Shown piece after piece: positions 48,886 through 63,380 of a DNA stretch of 64,000 bases. The notes beneath the pieces are model-generated. The model saw only the letters and a list, made by a program, of their open reading frames with translations. It ran no database searches and had not been told where the DNA came from. The stretch lies in assembly GCA_947044405.1 (NCBI GenBank), contig CAMRHE010000133.1:3100001-3164000 (forward strand), read 5' to 3'. The stretch comes from Leptodactylus fallax. Taxonomy: Eukaryota > Chordata > Amphibia > Anura > Leptodactylidae. Position numbers and translations under genes: made by a program. Each line of letters opens with the position of its first letter. The stretch's first letter is position 1.

Positions 48886-49459
48886 TATTACAAGCCCTTT
48901 CTTTATGCTTATCCCTCCTTGTGAACCCACTCCTGGGTTTGGTTAAAATACTGCATCAAAACCTGCATGTGTGAAGGCAGACTAAGAATGTTTCTTTGCT
49001 TCTTAAGGACACTCATTTTGGAATGATTAATTTTCAGAAAGGTTCACGAGATACACAAGAAGCTCCGATCCAAATTTCGAATTTCTTCCCTCGTGAAGGT
49101 TAAAGACTTCAACATGTGCGTTGACTTTTTCGAGAACATGTCAGCTCCCAGTGAACATATTATCCATGATTAGAAGTCTGGCTGGATCTCCAACTCATCA
49201 ACAGGAACAAATGGAAAGATTTGTAAAACCGATAATAGGCAGAATTAGGGCAGGTGGGTTGTGTAAATTACAAGAGATTAACATCATGTTCAGTAACCAC
49301 AGGGAGTTTAGCAAAACATGTAATGAGAAATTAGGTTAATTAAGAGACGGAATGAAAGATTTCCAGTTATGAGCCAAGAGAGAAGCTTAGAAAAACAGAT
49401 AGAAAGATAAGATTAAAAAAAGGACATTCACAGTTTTTAAAGTTTTACTCTTTTACCTT
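48886..49459. other. Non-repetitive-looking sequence
   Basis: 48960-49440 is free of visible repeats ('gagaaattaggttaattaag' and similar AT-rich motifs). A candidate conserved non-coding block upstream of the receptor. No gene. Confidence 0.35.
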
Positions 49460-49722
49460 TTAATGGGGTTGTCCAGGGTTAAGGTCTTTATTTTCAGGCT
49501 GGCCCCTGCGCCGATCAGCTGAATAGAGCTGCTGATCACATTGAAGTCAGTGGGCACTAAGTTGTAGTGATGATACCCTGTTGCTATACAGGGGGATGGA
49601 CCTTTCTGGCTCCTTACAGCTGATCGGTACGGGGACCAGCTGTTGACCCCTCTACTAATCAAGTATTTATGGCCTATACTATGGATAAGCCAAAAACCTT
49701 AAAATTGGACAAGCCCATTTAA
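49460..49722. mobile_element. TTAA MITE
   Basis: TTAA at 49460-49463 and 49719-49722; ends TGGGGTTGTCCAGG and (reverse complement) ATGGGCTTGTCCAA are inverted, with 'gatcagctg' and 'cagctgatcgg' inside. Confidence 0.7.
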
Positions 49723-50084
49723 GGATTAGCCTATTTCAGACCAAATTGGGTCAAGACAGAAGAAATGCCAAAAACAAAAAAATTCCCATTACTCACACAG
49801 TAAAATATTCTCCAAAAATTCCACTGCCACCACTCCCTGCCTGAGGCAAATGATTGGCGGGAGTTGGGATTGTCATTGCTCCAGTGGCTGCCTTTGTTTA
49901 CTGCACTGCAGTGAAGACATTCCCGACTACCCGTGTGACTCCTGAAGCCGATCACTGACCTCTGTGGGACATTGTTTTATTGAATTTTCCACCCTAGGCC
50001 CAATTTTTCGTTATTACAAAAAAATGCTTTTAAAGGGAATTTATGAATATATTGTTTCCCTAATTAAAACCACATAGTGATGTG
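49723..50084. other. No gene seen
   Basis: Mixed sequence with no recognisable feature. Confidence 0.3.
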
Positions 50085-51230
50085 TACAGTATTACTTTTT
50101 TGTAATTTGTTTCTACTTTCTGATTTTTTTTAATTCAATTTTTCAAATAATCACTAAAAATTCCTAAATATGCGTTTAACTTAAAAAGTTGATTTAAAAA
50201 TAGGTCATTTTGTGATACCGTCTCTTTAACAACTACATTTTTTTTTATTCTATTCCAAGAGACAGCTTTTTATTTTGCTGTTGATGTAGTTCTAAAAAAT
50301 TTATTACTTCCCTTTTACATGATATTTCCTCTTTATCGGGAGGGGGTGGAGGGGAGTTGTGACCATCACCTAAATTAGTGATACCTGTCATTGTATTCTA
50401 CCTCTACAGATAATGATGTGATGGTTGAGAGGAAATCTACAGAAGAAGGTACTAGGTTATTGTTAGGCTTAGTGACCAGAGTGAAAACTGAATGATTTTA
50501 GGATTTTTTTTAAACTATAGATATTAACATGGAAAACTAAAAAAAAATCAAAAAATGCTTAAAAATATGTTTAACATGATTTACTTGAATTAAAAAATAG
50601 GTCAGAAGGCCGAATTTTTTTTTTTATTATTATTGTTATATTCCAAGAGACATAACTTTTTATTTTACTGTCGATGTAGTGATAAAAAATGTAAAAGTTC
50701 CCCTTTGTATTATACTCCCACCTTATCGGGAGGGGGAGGAGGGGGCTGTGACCATCACCTATTGTAAATCGTGGGTCCTGAGTTATCCATCTATATATAG
50801 GTGATAGCTGTCATTGTAATCCTGCCTGTGATGATAATGAGGTGACTGCTGAAAAGAAATCTCCAGAACAGGAAGTGTCAGCCTATTATTGTGACCAGAA
50901 TGATAACTGCAGGATTTTAGGAATTTTTTTTTTTTTAAATATGGAAAATTTAAAAAAATCTACAAAAAGTCTTAAAAATATGTTTATTTTAAAAATGTTT
51001 AAAAATGGGTCATTTTGTGATGATACCATCTCTTTAACGGTTAAGAATTTTTTTTGTTTAACCTTTATTGTCATGTTCAAAGACATAACTTTTTATTTTA
51101 TTGTCCCTGTTGTGATAAAAAAAACTATTTTAAATCTCCCTTTTACGTTATACTCCCATCTCATTGGGAGGGGGTGGTGGGGAGTTGTGACCATTAGCTA
51201 TTGTAAATGGTGGACCCCAGGTTATCTATA

Positions 51231-52871
<1,641 letters not shown>

Positions 52872-53410
52872 TAGATGTGTCCTGTCATTGTAATCTTGTC
52901 TGTGATGATAATGAGAAGTGATTTCTTCAGAACAGGACGCCTATTATTAGGTTTAGTGATCAGAGGGAAAACTACAGGATTTTAAGGTTTTATTAAAATA
53001 TATCAACATGAAAATAAAAAAAATGAACAATTCTTAAAAAATACGTTTAACAATAAAAACTTAGTTTAAAAATAGGCCATAATATGATTACAATGTCTCT
53101 TTAACATATTGTAATAGCAATATAAGAATATTAGCTTATTATTTTATTTTGATTTTATTTATCTATGTGATGATAAAATATTTAAAACCTTCCCATTACA
53201 TTATTCTCCCACTTCATTGGAAAGGGGAACAGAGGAATTGTGACCATCACCTATTGTGAATGGCGGGCCCGTAGTTATCTATATATAGGCTATAGCTGTC
53301 ATTGTAATCCTGATGGGCTGATAATGAGGTGACTGCTGAAAAGACATCTACAGAACAGGAAGTGTCAGCCTATTATTAGGCCTAGTGACCAAAGTAAAAA
53401 TTGTAGGATT

Positions 53411-53572
53411 TTAGAATTTTATTTAAGGATGCGAAGAGTTGGTAGAGGTGGTAAAAGGTCCTCTTTAATGAACATAGAGGAGTAAAGCCATTGAAAAAAA
53501 AAAACAAGTTAAAGTTTGCTATGTCTGGCATTCTAGAAACCCTAAGGACATGGTTACAGAAATACATCTCTG
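53411..53572. other. Solo end of the palindromic MITE family
   Basis: 53428-53470 (gatgcgaagagttgg ... aaaggtcctctttaa) corresponds to one terminus of the MITE at 10546-10882. The rest is unassigned. Confidence 0.5.
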
Positions 53573-53762
53573 ATTAGAGATGGGCGAACCTGAGATTAGA
53601 TTATTTTTTACACCTTCCCTATTATACTCTGGAGTGTGAAGAGACCTCAGAGTCTAATCATTTTACTTCTGGTTCTATCCGAACTTGCTTGACTTGGAAC
53701 GAATCAGGAACCTGAGCCACCCAAAATATAATGAATTTTGGGAGTTTCGCCCATCTCTAGTA
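53573..53762. mobile_element. Short GAGATG MITE
   Basis: TA, GAGATGGGCGAACC on the left and GTTTCGCCCATCTC, TA on the right. Inside are 'ctattatactctgg' and 'acttctggttctatcc', as in the longer copy at 45693-46226. Confidence 0.75.
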
Positions 53763-54430
53763 TTAAAACAAGAATGACAAAAAAAAAAATCAATGACAAA
53801 AACTATATAAATTTGGTGTCACCGTGATCACACTGACCTGGAGTGTAACATTGAACGCCATAAAAACAAAACTCATAAGAAAATAGCACAGCTGCGTTTT
53901 TTCCAATTCCACCTTAATCTGATTTTATTCCAGCTTCCTCGTACGTCGTACAGAATATTAAATGGTGCCATTAGGAAGTACAATTTGTTCTGCCAAAAAA
54001 CAAGCTCTGTCAATGTAAAAACAAAAAAGTTATGGTTTTAAGAAGAAATATAGTGATGCTCAAAGGAAAATAAAATTTATGTAAGAGAGTAAAACTTTTA
54101 ATTGACGCTGTCCTCCAGTGTTGTGTAACAATTGCCCTAATCTAGAAATTAAGTTCAGGAAGATGGTAACAACTAGCTCCATGCAATTTAATGGGATATA
54201 GCGCTGCTCGGTAGGGGTCCCTGCACTGTTCTCCCTGATTGTAGTGTACTCAAGTCTTTACTTAAAGTGCTCGGCCCATTATGAAACTAAATTTTGCAGT
54301 CTGTTCCCAGCCATTATCCAACACCTGAAGGCAATTTAAGGCACCTTTCCCCACAGGATAGTGCCTGAGCAAAAAGATTATTTGCTTGCTAGTGTACCAA
54401 TGTGTTTATTTGTACCCTGCCTGTATACCT
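53763..54430. mobile_element. Fragment of the CCCCTTCC-type TTAA element, then unassigned sequence
   Basis: 53795-54035 matches the interior of the element at 35977-37732 ('ctatataaatttggt', 'ttattccagcttcc', 'aaatggtgccatta', 'aaaaaagttatgg'), without its ends. 54040-54430 shows nothing recognisable. Confidence 0.55.
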
Positions 54431-54893
54431 GTTTCTCACACCTGAATCTGTGCTACCTTCCCTGACCTGTGCCTGTATACTGACTCTGAATCTGTTCCAC
54501 CTTCCCTGACCTGTGCCTGGATACTGACTCTGAATCTGTTCCACCTTTCCTGACCTGTGCCTGGATACTGACTCTGAATCTGTTCCACCTTCCCTGACCT
54601 GTGCCTGGATACTGACTCTGAATCTGTTCCACCTCCCCTGAACCTGTGCCTGGATACTGACTCTGAATCTGTCCCACCTTCCCTGACCTGTGCCTGGATA
54701 CTGACTCTGAATCTGTGCTACCTTCCCTGACCTGTGCCTGGATACTGACTCTGAATCTGTTCCACCTTCCCTGACCTTTGCCTGGATACTGACTCTGAAT
54801 CTGTTCCACCTCCCCTGACCTGTGCCTGGATACTGACTCTGAATCTGTTCCACCTTCCCTGACCTGTGCCTGGATACTGACTTTGTGCCACCT
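54431..54893 (+). repeat. 44-bp minisatellite, about 10 copies
   Basis: The unit is CTGTTCCACCTTCCCTGACC, TGTGCCTGGATACTGACTCT, GAAT. As with other arrays here, the minus-strand frames (repeating RFRVSIQAQV / QSQYPGTGQG) stay open only because of the repeat. Confidence 0.95.
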
Positions 54894-55256
54894 GCCCTGA
54901 TCTCCTGATTAATTACTGAATGAATTCTGCCCACCTTTACCTTAGATTGTCATTTCACCAGGTCTTTGCCTGTCCCATTGGTGCAATATAATTCTATATC
55001 TTGACCTAACTGGTTCATCTACTGCTAACACCAGTAATACTCCTAGAAATAGTGATGTGGTGGTTCCCCATGAAGTCCAGCTCCCCATGTGGGTGTTAAA
55101 AGATGAAAACCAGGGGATCACTTAAATAATACCCTCAGGAGTAGCCCAAAGTAAAACCAGTTTAGTGACACAGTGGGTTCAGACCTGCTGTATTACACTG
55201 GAGCTACCTTTGTAAAGCAATAACAGTAATTCCCGGGAGGATGTGGGACCAGCACA
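54894..55256. other. No gene seen
   Basis: Unassigned sequence between the minisatellite and the Tc1 fossil. Confidence 0.3.
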
Positions 55257-56400
55257 TCACAGGATCACAGGGTGGATAGACGTATTCATGACATGCTCAT
55301 TATAAAAAATGGAAACAAAATATCCAAAACATCTCAGTTTATTCAGAATTATGTATGAGCACCACGTGGAGAAATCCCAGCCTTTATCTATCATGCATGT
55401 TATCATTGAGGTTATTAATGGTTGTCTGAGGAATGTTATGCCACACTGAATGCAACTGACTTGGGCACACAAATCATCAAGATTGACTGCTGGTCGCTCC
55501 CTTTGCAATTGGTGACCATTGATGTCCCAGATGTGCTCGATGGAAGACAAGTTTGGAGGCCATGGTAGCAAATTTAGGCCATGCAGGCTGCTCGCAGTAA
55601 CATGAGCAACATGTGGCCATTGAAAAACGGGACACTTTGGAGAAATGGCCGTACTACTGGTTTCACCACCAAATCAATGTAATGCCAGACTGTTGGTATA
55701 CCCAAAATAAAGACTGGAGGGGTCTGGCTATTGTACATTATACCAGCCTACAAAATAATCCCAGGAGTAGGACCAATATGATGGGAAGGCTTCTTCATGG
55801 CATTGCCCACATGATCTCCAGACCAATCTTTGGCTATTATTGCATCCGAGACGATAGCGGGAATCACCCCTGAATAGGATAGACCTCCAATCCATCCTCC
55901 ATTGCTTTCTTGCTGTGCACCTTGATACCCTTTAAGAGGGGTGCCGTGAGGTCAATGGACCACCTGTCGCTGGATGTCTGTCTTGAGGTCCATTGTTTAG
56001 TAAATGCCTTCTGATGGTTTGTGTCGACACCTTTTCCTCCTTAGGCTTGGGATGGGAAGTCCAATTTCCCTTGATCACTATGCACCATTATTGCAATCAG
56101 ATGATCCGATCATCACCTCCGCGCACCTCTTTCTGTCATTCCAGTTCATCATTGTTTTCCCAACCATCTGGACACGCAACATTGAACAGTTCGATGTAGA
56201 TGCATAGTGATCTGCCAGGGTAATAAACCAAGGTCTCCAACTTCAAGGATTCTGCCCCTCTCAGTTTGCGACAAGTGGCGATAACCAGCATGTTGACAGA
56301 CAGGAGGCATCGCACAATAATCCCACAGTGCTTGATCCAATTTTTGAGGTTTCCTGGGGCTAAAGAACTTTGCTTTCAATCTGGCTTTTATGCCCCTTTA
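55257..56400 (-). pseudogene. Old Tc1/mariner transposon fossil
   Basis: On the minus strand, 56280-56150 encodes an N-terminal helix-turn-helix (RHLSQTERGRILEVGDLG, then QITMHLHRTVQCCVSRW). Around 55880-55800 is a relic of the first catalytic motif (DSRYRLGCNN ... QRLVWR). Around 55640-55590 the second motif has lost the QDNARPH-type core (VFQWPHVAHVTASSLHGL). 55571-55380 keeps LLPWPPNLSSIEHIWDI, the Glu region, followed by a diverged C-terminus. Stops and shifts separate these parts. The inverted ends are too worn to define. The family differs from the three other Tc1-like sets in the window. Confidence 0.8.
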
Positions 56401-57222
56401 ACATGCCACAGATTGGAGTTATGTACTTGAAAAATGTGATAATTTGCAGATTTTAGCGACACCGGCTACTTCCTTCATTTACATAACCTTACGACTTGGT
56501 GTTGCAATTTTAGCGTTGAGGATTGTGTTTGAGATTGGAATATCTCAGCATTGTAATAACCTGGCAGTCAACAAGCCTATTAAGCTGAACGGATTGTTAA
56601 AATTGTTCCTAAACATTTACAGCACGTTGCAGTAAAGCGCTCTGTAATCTAATAATACACTCAACATATTGCAAGACGTTCTAATTAACCCCTTGGAGTT
56701 TGGAAGCAGCCTGCATGTTTGTTAACGTCTCCTGCAAACTGACAAATCAATTTGGAGTCAACGTGAAATAAATAATGCTGAACCTATAATTTCGATGTGG
56801 AAAAATCCGTCTTTAGCTGCAAACAAGGGGATGATGATTTCTTGCTGACGATTCTATCACCGGCGCTCAGAATACTGTAATTTGTAATGTTCACCTTGCA
56901 GTGTAGAAAAGCATGAAAGTGAACTATATTTCACCCGTACATTATACACTGGGATTGCCGTACATGGGTAAGTGTATTCATACTGTTGTCAGATTCCGGC
57001 GAGGACTCGGAAATGTAGATGGTAAATTATATACTTGGCCTTTGTGACTTGGTAATCTGCTGGGATTTAAGGTAATGGACCTTCTCTACAGTAATTGTAA
57101 GTTACCTATGGAAGATATACTCTGTGATGTAGGATTGTAAAGCATCGGAAGTAGGTAAAGAGGGACCTCGATGTTACAAGTGGTTTGGCACTAAAATAAA
57201 TAAAACCTCCAGTTGTTCCCCC
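56401..57222. other. Non-repetitive-looking sequence
   Basis: 56430-57180 has no visible repeat, with AT-rich homeobox-like cores ('ctaattaacccc', 'aataaataatgctgaac'). It is the largest repeat-free stretch in the window and a candidate conserved non-coding block. No gene. Confidence 0.4.
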
Positions 57223-57994
57223 TTAAAGGGGTATTCCCATAAAAGTATGTTGTAGAATATCACTAGGATATAACATAACATTCTGATTGGAGAAAGTTTA
57301 ACCTTCAGGTGCCCTGTAGATCAAGAGAATGAAAGTACCATGGTAGCTTTGGTTACTCTCCTGCCCAGCTAGACTGCCAACCATTTACTGTGCCGCAGTA
57401 GAATTTTTTTGGCTGGACCTCTAGACCATGGCTCCCAGAGGTATCATTGAATATGCAAATACTCCTTAATAGAAAAAGGAAAACTCATTCTAGTGCCAAC
57501 TTTTGGAAGGTAGCTCCCTGTAGATCATGGGTCGGCAACCCCTGGCATGCAAGCCAAGAGTGGCACGGAAGCTATGTTTTCCTTGCATGGCAGAGATTGG
57601 TACAGGAGGAAGCAAGCAGAATTAGAAAGGGTTAACTCCACTGTGAATGGCCAGACAGGGAACGGGTGGGCGAATTAGTTATTTCAGGAGAATGTCTGGA
57701 TGTTAGCGCTGGCATCAGCTAAACAAGAGCCAGTGGGGAGGTGGGACTTGGAAAGTAAAGAGAGCTTTTCATCATTTAGACAGATAACACAAAAAGTTTT
57801 AAAACTAAGCAATCGATCTTGAGTGGAAAAGATTTGTCAGTAACCGGGTATTGTGTGCCTTTATTTAATGGACAAATCCCCTATTAAACCTTTTGCCAAT
57901 TAGCACTGAAATAAAGTCATCAACATGGAAGTTCACTTCATTTTTTTCCAGCACTGTTTTCCATGTTCAATGTGCTCAGTAAAAGACAACTGTT
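57223..57994. other. Single MITE end and a hAT-like left end
   Basis: TTAA at 57223-57226 with AAAGGGGTATTCCC is a TTAA MITE end. 'gggtcggcaacccctggcat' at 57530 is a hAT-type terminus like those of 32771-33874, but no matching right end is found, so it is truncated. No gene. Confidence 0.45.
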
Positions 57995-58520
57995 CAGCAA
58001 AATCTACAAAACTGAACACGAGGTTCTTCGTATACATATTGTAGGGTGTATAAGCCCACTAGCCACTTCATGGCGACCTCTGTATTGTGGGTCCCTACTC
58101 TACTGGGTGTGGCGCTACACGGCATCCACCCCCAACCGCACTCTGAGGAGAAGCTCATTTTTTGTTATCCCTTGGTAGCAGCACTCCTCCCATTTGGCCG
58201 AGGTGGTTTTAAGGAGGAGAACAATGGTGACGTGAACTTTTTCAGATCTGTTAACCCGGTGTAGTGCTGCATAGTGTCTGCCATTGCTGTGGGGCTGTGC
58301 CTGTGGGGTGGGGTGGCCCAGAGCCTAGGGGCACAGCCTAGCAGCAGGGGTGATGCTGGACTGCTGGGTTACTCTCCTGGGCGGTGTTGGAGGTTGCCAT
58401 GCAGCACCCAGTAGAGTAGGGACCACTATATAGAGGTTGCCATGAAGTGGCTAGTGGGCTTATACACCTTGATCTATATGTATACTAAGAACCTCATGTT
58501 CAGTATTGTAGATTTTGCTG
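57995..58520. repeat. Large inverted repeat (arms about 115 bp)
   Basis: 57995-58108 pairs with 58403-58520: 'cagcaaaatctacaaaactg' faces 'gtagattttgctg', 'gcccactagccacttcatgg' faces 'ccatgaagtggctagtgggc', and 'ccctactctactggg' faces 'cccagtagagtaggg'. The loop of about 290 bp is GC-richer. No TTAA or TA duplication is obvious. Confidence 0.8.
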
Positions 58521-58700
58521 AGACGCCTAGGTCAATGTATAATATTCGGACGAGTAGTCCATGTCTTTCCTCTTTTTCTCTCTGAAATGCAGCAGATCAG
58601 CCCAGCCCTGTGTATAGATAGGTTAGGGCCACCTGAGATTCACAATGGGACAAGACTTCAGGTCTCCCCAATCTATCTATCTGATGGCTTGATATGCTGG
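58521..58700. other. No gene seen
   Basis: Short unassigned stretch before the palindromic MITE. Confidence 0.3.
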
Positions 58701-58718
58701 GTGACTCCCTTTAATGCA

Positions 58719-59314
58719 TTAAAGGGAGTCTATCATTCACAAAAACACTTTTAAGCTAATGGCACATTGGAATGGCCTTTAAAAAGGCCATCCTTCTCCT
58801 AGCTTTCCTTGTTTTCTTCTCCCAGCCGATTCCAAGATAATTTGTTTCTTCATGTATGTAAATGAGCACCCAGGGCGTACCTTCTCTTCTGCGAGCAGCC
58901 ATCGTGTCATTGCTTCTCACCGCCCCTTCTGCCGTTGCGGGGACTCCCCTCTTGGTCTTCTTTCTTCTCAGTTCTCGCTGGCAGCGAATTCTCGCAACTG
59001 CGCATGCGCAATTGGGCCGCCATTTTCCAGTGGTCTGTCACAAGGGTGTGGCACAGCCGATTGCGCATGCCGGCGAGAACTGAGAAGAAAGAAGGCCAAG
59101 AGGGGAGTCACCGCAATAGACGAAGGGGCGGTGATAAGTGATGACACCATGGGTGCCTCCGCGGTGCTCATTTACATACATGAAGAAACAAATTATCTTG
59201 GAATCGGCTGGGAGAAGAAAACAAGGAAAGGTAGGAGAAGAATGGCCTTTCTAAAGGCCATTCCAACTTGCCACTAACTTAAAAGTGTGTTTGCGAATGA
59301 TAGACTCCCTTTAA
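58719..59314. mobile_element. Long palindromic TTAA MITE
   Basis: TTAA at 58719-58722 and 59311-59314 bound 588 bp. The arms of about 280 bp are nearly complementary from end (AAAGGGAGTCTATCATTC / GAATGATAGACTCCCTTT) to a CpG-rich centre near 59010 ('gcgcatgcgcaattgggccg'). Frames on both strands in the arms mirror one another and are not genes. Confidence 0.88.
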
Positions 59315-60980
59315 CAATACTATGGCACAGAATGTTAATTTAACTCTTTCAATGCCTTTTGGTGGCTTCTGTGATCACTTTCTACAGGCTGATATTGCAT
59401 CACGTAGCAGAAAGTCAAATAAAACATTGCTACATTTGTAACAGTAGGACCACATGTTATTAATACTCAGTGCAGAAATCCAGCAAGGGTTCACTTACTT
59501 TATTTTGCACCTATAAGTGACCAAAATTTAGCCAATGGTTTATGATCTTTGAGCTGGTGTAATTTGTCTTCTATAAGCAGCAGATTATGGTACACGGATT
59601 CCGGGCTATATGCCAGTATTTAGAAATATGAAGTAAATCTGACCTACTCTACAAAGGCCAAAGACAACATTACCCTCTTGTGTATTTGTCATCCTCTTTA
59701 TACAATATAAAATTCATATGGACTGAAGCCAAAAGAGAGAACAACAAACACGATGCACCTTCCAGATATCCCAATGTACCTACAGAGCACTTTAATGTAG
59801 CGTGTCTACTGTGAATAACAATGTCTGCTGTCAAGTCACTCATAAGTGCGTTATTGCATTTCTTCTGCTGGTATCATGTCGACTGAATGTCAATTGTGCT
59901 TTGCCTATAAATTCATATTCATGAGGCGATGGCAAGTCAAAGTCAGTCATTCCAGAAGTTAATGATTCCTTGGTAAACCCTAAACACATACATAATAACG
60001 ACTCTGATAAATGACACATTGGGCAGAGGTTAATCCATTGCACTTTAGAGATTATGTATCCAATAGAATGTGTAGACCTTCATAGAAGAGACTTACTATC
60101 AAGAAGTCCGCATGGATACAGATGTATCCACACGTACAGTACTTTATCTCAAATTTGGTTAAAAAGTCCACTTTCTCATGAAAACAATTCAGTATAATAT
60201 CACAACATGCTAGCAAAATCCTGGACAGGCTGCAACGCACAGCACAACCACTGGGTGGCCATATATATGGGATAGACATCTTGTGACAGAATATCGCAAA
60301 ATCGTGTTTTTTCAAAGCTGGTGATCTTAAAGCGTTATGACGTTAGTATGCTCCATGAGACCTGGACATCAGAAGGGAGCCCAAAAGAGGTGAGGGAAGG
60401 TGCGTATAAATGTTTATTATATTTCCCTACCTCGTTCAATTTTTTATAATTTAGGGTCTAAGACCTCAGATTATAATAGTGTTTTGTGGGTGGCAAATCC
60501 CAGAAGTTTCAATTCAGGATCAATCTCGTTCCAGGTCATTGCAAAGCCACTTAATGATGTTGAGGTCTTGGATCTTGGGCAGACTTTTTATGGTTCGGCG
60601 AAAACCAGTACCTTTGAGATTTGAGCACAATGGTTGCTTGGGGTTTTTAACTTACAGTAGAATTAGATTTTTTTCCCAGTCATGCATTTTTATTACCATC
60701 AATGATGTCTACAATCAAGGCCTCCAACTCTGGACGTTGTTCTTCATCTTCAAATAGATGCTCCACCATGTTGTTTGGATAATTGTAGACCAAAAATCTT
60801 TGCTTAGCCCTGTTTCCTCGGGGTTGTGGGGTCTTGTTTTTGGATCTGACCAAGGGCAACCTGAGCTAGACATTTTTATTTTCTCCTCATGTCTATGTGG
60901 TTTTCCAGGACCTCCCACACTCTGGCAATATCATGGTGGGTCAATTGGCTTCCTATAAAATTGTACTTGTAATATGAGGA
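59315..60980. other. No gene seen
   Basis: Unassigned sequence; 60370-60480 includes 'aaaagaggtgagggaaggtg', an interior piece of the GAGATG MITE. The frames here have no recognisable domain. Confidence 0.35.
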
Positions 60981-61060
60981 AATTAGATTGTGAGTCCCAT
61001 TGGGGACAGTTGTGAATTAGTGACAGTCTATGTACCCCAATAGGGTTGCACCATGTCACT
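60976..61060 (+). repeat. LINE 3'-tail fragment
   Basis: 'ttagattgtgagtcccattg' followed by 'gggacag' resembles LINE 3' UTR tails that are frequent in frog genomes and comparable to 13260-13290. Short fragment. Confidence 0.4.
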
Positions 61061-61336
61061 GCCTTTTAAAAAGTGATTACACGTAGAAACCCTCGGAGCC
61101 CCAGACACCGGTTTCAGTATAAAATCAGCAGAGAGAAAAGTCCTCCTTGCAAGAGACTCCAACGCAAGTGTGAATCCAGCCTAACTGGGTAGTAATTGGG
61201 GCTTGTGTATCAGTACCCCGCCCTCTCTGAGCTGACACTATTGTGTAGTATGCGAGTATTTATTCATATCAGGTTTTTTATTTATTTATATGCTACTAAA
61301 GGTTAAGTTTTAGGTACTCCCCTTTGTAAATTGTCT

Positions 61337-61532
61337 TTAGGCTGAGGCCCCACGTTGCAGAAACGCAGCTTTTTTTGTTGCAGATTTTGCTGCGGCTTTT
61401 TGAGCCAAAGCCAAAAATGACTACAAAAGAAATGGGAAATATATAGGAAGTTTTTATACTTCTACCTTCTGCTCAATCCACTCCTGCAACAAAAAAAGCT
61501 GTGTTTCCGCAACGTGGAGCCTCAGCCTTAAA
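61337..61532. mobile_element. Short MITE with GGCCCCACGTTGC ends
   Basis: AGGCTGAGGCCCCACGTTGC at the left and, reverse complemented, AAGGCTGAGGCTCCACGTTG at the right. 'aaacgcagcttttttt' and 'aaaaaaagctgtgtttc' are also inverted. A relative of 3499-3841. Confidence 0.75.
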
Positions 61533-62311
61533 GGGTTGCTGTCCTACGGTGAATTAGGATTAGGAAGTGTTTTTTTTTATTGATTTTATTGATCCCTTTC
61601 TTGAGTTCTGTAGATAATAACTTGGTACAACCCCATTAATGGCTAACCGCTTGCAATGTACATAAAAAAGAGAGTTATATCTTCCAGCTGACCATATCCA
61701 CATATGAATCAACTCACATGTTAAGATGCAAAGGAACGCTCCCTGGACTCCTCTGAGCGAAATATATTGAAGGTACTGAGTTAATAAAAAAGTTCCAGCA
61801 TCCAACGACAATATGACCAACGAATAAAATTTAACTTTTAATCTACATAACTTAAAAAAGTAACAACCAGTTACAAAAATTTGAGATCCATAGGACAGAT
61901 TGCAATGTACAGTAGCAGCATAATGGATAGGATTTCACTAAATCGCAGCCACTAAAACCCGCGGCCCTGCACAACCACAGACCTATAGATAAATCCAATG
62001 TTATATATAACAACAAAGGTAACACAATGTATAGCTGATGCACAGTATGGATGCACTTTAGGGGCTGTGTTGCTCTTAATGTGTGTGCAATTTTCTCCTA
62101 AGTAACACTTATGATCACAGAAACTTTGTAACAAATGTATCTGAAGATTTTATCAATATACAGTACTAATCGATAATGTATGTGCCGCTGTTTATTGCTG
62201 TATGTAACTATTAACATCATTACAAACTTGTAGCTATATGTTATGGAACTTATAACTAGCTTCTGTGATACAGGTAACTCACATAAACACTCCTGGCTGT
62301 GACAGGACTAT
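61533..62311. other. No gene seen
   Basis: AT-rich unassigned sequence; minus-strand frames lack domains. Confidence 0.3.
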
Positions 62312-62560
62312 TTAAAGGGGATTTGTCCCATGTACAGTGCAGTGCAACCTGAAGGCAGGATGTTATAGAGCAGGATGAGCTGAGCAGATTCAATATAACC
62401 TGTCATGTATCCACTGAGATCTCTCTATGCATAAACCGTCACATAGGCATTGCTATAAGTGATTGACAGGGCTGTCAGTTGCTATGTAGAACTGGCCCCA
62501 TGACATCATATATGAAACTACTCCGCTCCTCCTTCTCTATAAGATGCTGCTTGCAAAAAA
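62312..62560. mobile_element. TTAA MITE, left end preserved
   Basis: TTAA at 62312-62315 followed by AAAGGGGATTTGTCCCATG. The interior 'ggatgttatagagcaggatg' plus 'agctgagcaga' is a phrase I recall from dispersed frog repeats. The right end was not found. Confidence 0.5.
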
Positions 62561-62697
62561 CCCCAAAAACCTATTATTATTATCCTAAGCGTTCAGGTTC
62601 GTCTATGTACACGTGCTTCTAACCTTTTAGGGCTTTTGTTAGGTTTTTGATTGTTTTTTTTTTGTGCTTTATGTGTGGATTTAGTATATTTTTGTAC

Positions 62698-63380
62698 TAC
62701 TAACATAGTGTAGAACACTGTCAGGGCTCCTGGGAACCTATCTATAAACATAGTGTATAACACTGTCAGGACTCCTAGGAACCTATCTATAAAACATAGT
62801 GTAGAACACTGTCAGGGCTCCTAGGAACCTATCTATAAAACATAGTGTATAATACTGTCAGGGCTCCTAGGAACCTATCTATAAAACATAGTGTAGAACA
62901 CTGTCATGGCTCCTAGGAACCTATCTATAAAACATAGTGTAGAACACTGTCAGGGCTCCTAGGGACCTATCTATAAAACATAGTGTAGAACACTGTCAGG
63001 GCTCCTAGGAACCTATCTATAAAACATAGTGTAGAACACTGTCAGGGCTCCTGGGAACCTATCTATAAACATAGTGTATAACACTGTCAGGGCTCCTAGG
63101 AACCTATCTATAAAACATAGTGTAGAACACTGTCAGGGCTCCTAGGAACCTATCTATAAAACATAGTGTAGAACACTGTCAGGGCTCCTAGGAACCTATC
63201 TATAAAACATAGTGTAGAACACTGTTAGGGCTCCTAGGAACCTATCTATAAAACATAGTGTAGAACACTGTCAGGGCTCCTAGGAACCTATCTATAAAAC
63301 ATAGTGTAGAACACTGTCAGGGCTCCTAGGAACCTATCTATAAAACAGTGTAGAACACTCTTAGGGCTCTTAGGAACCTA
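62698..63380 (+). repeat. 46-bp minisatellite, second locus, about 15 copies
   Basis: The same unit as at 24000-25505 (ACATAGTGTAGAACACTGTC, AGGGCTCCTAGGAACCTATC, TATAAA), same orientation, 37 kb away. Variants such as 'ctcctgggaa' and 'actcttagggctc' are shared with the first locus. Confidence 0.96.

Noticed and set aside
54389..54934. 181-codon minus-strand frame with repeated QYPGTGQGRWNRF
   Set aside because: Translation of the 44-bp minisatellite; the frame opens and closes with the array.
58852..59277. 141-codon plus frame in CpG-rich sequence
   Set aside because: It lies across the two arms of the palindromic MITE, and the minus-strand frames mirror it.
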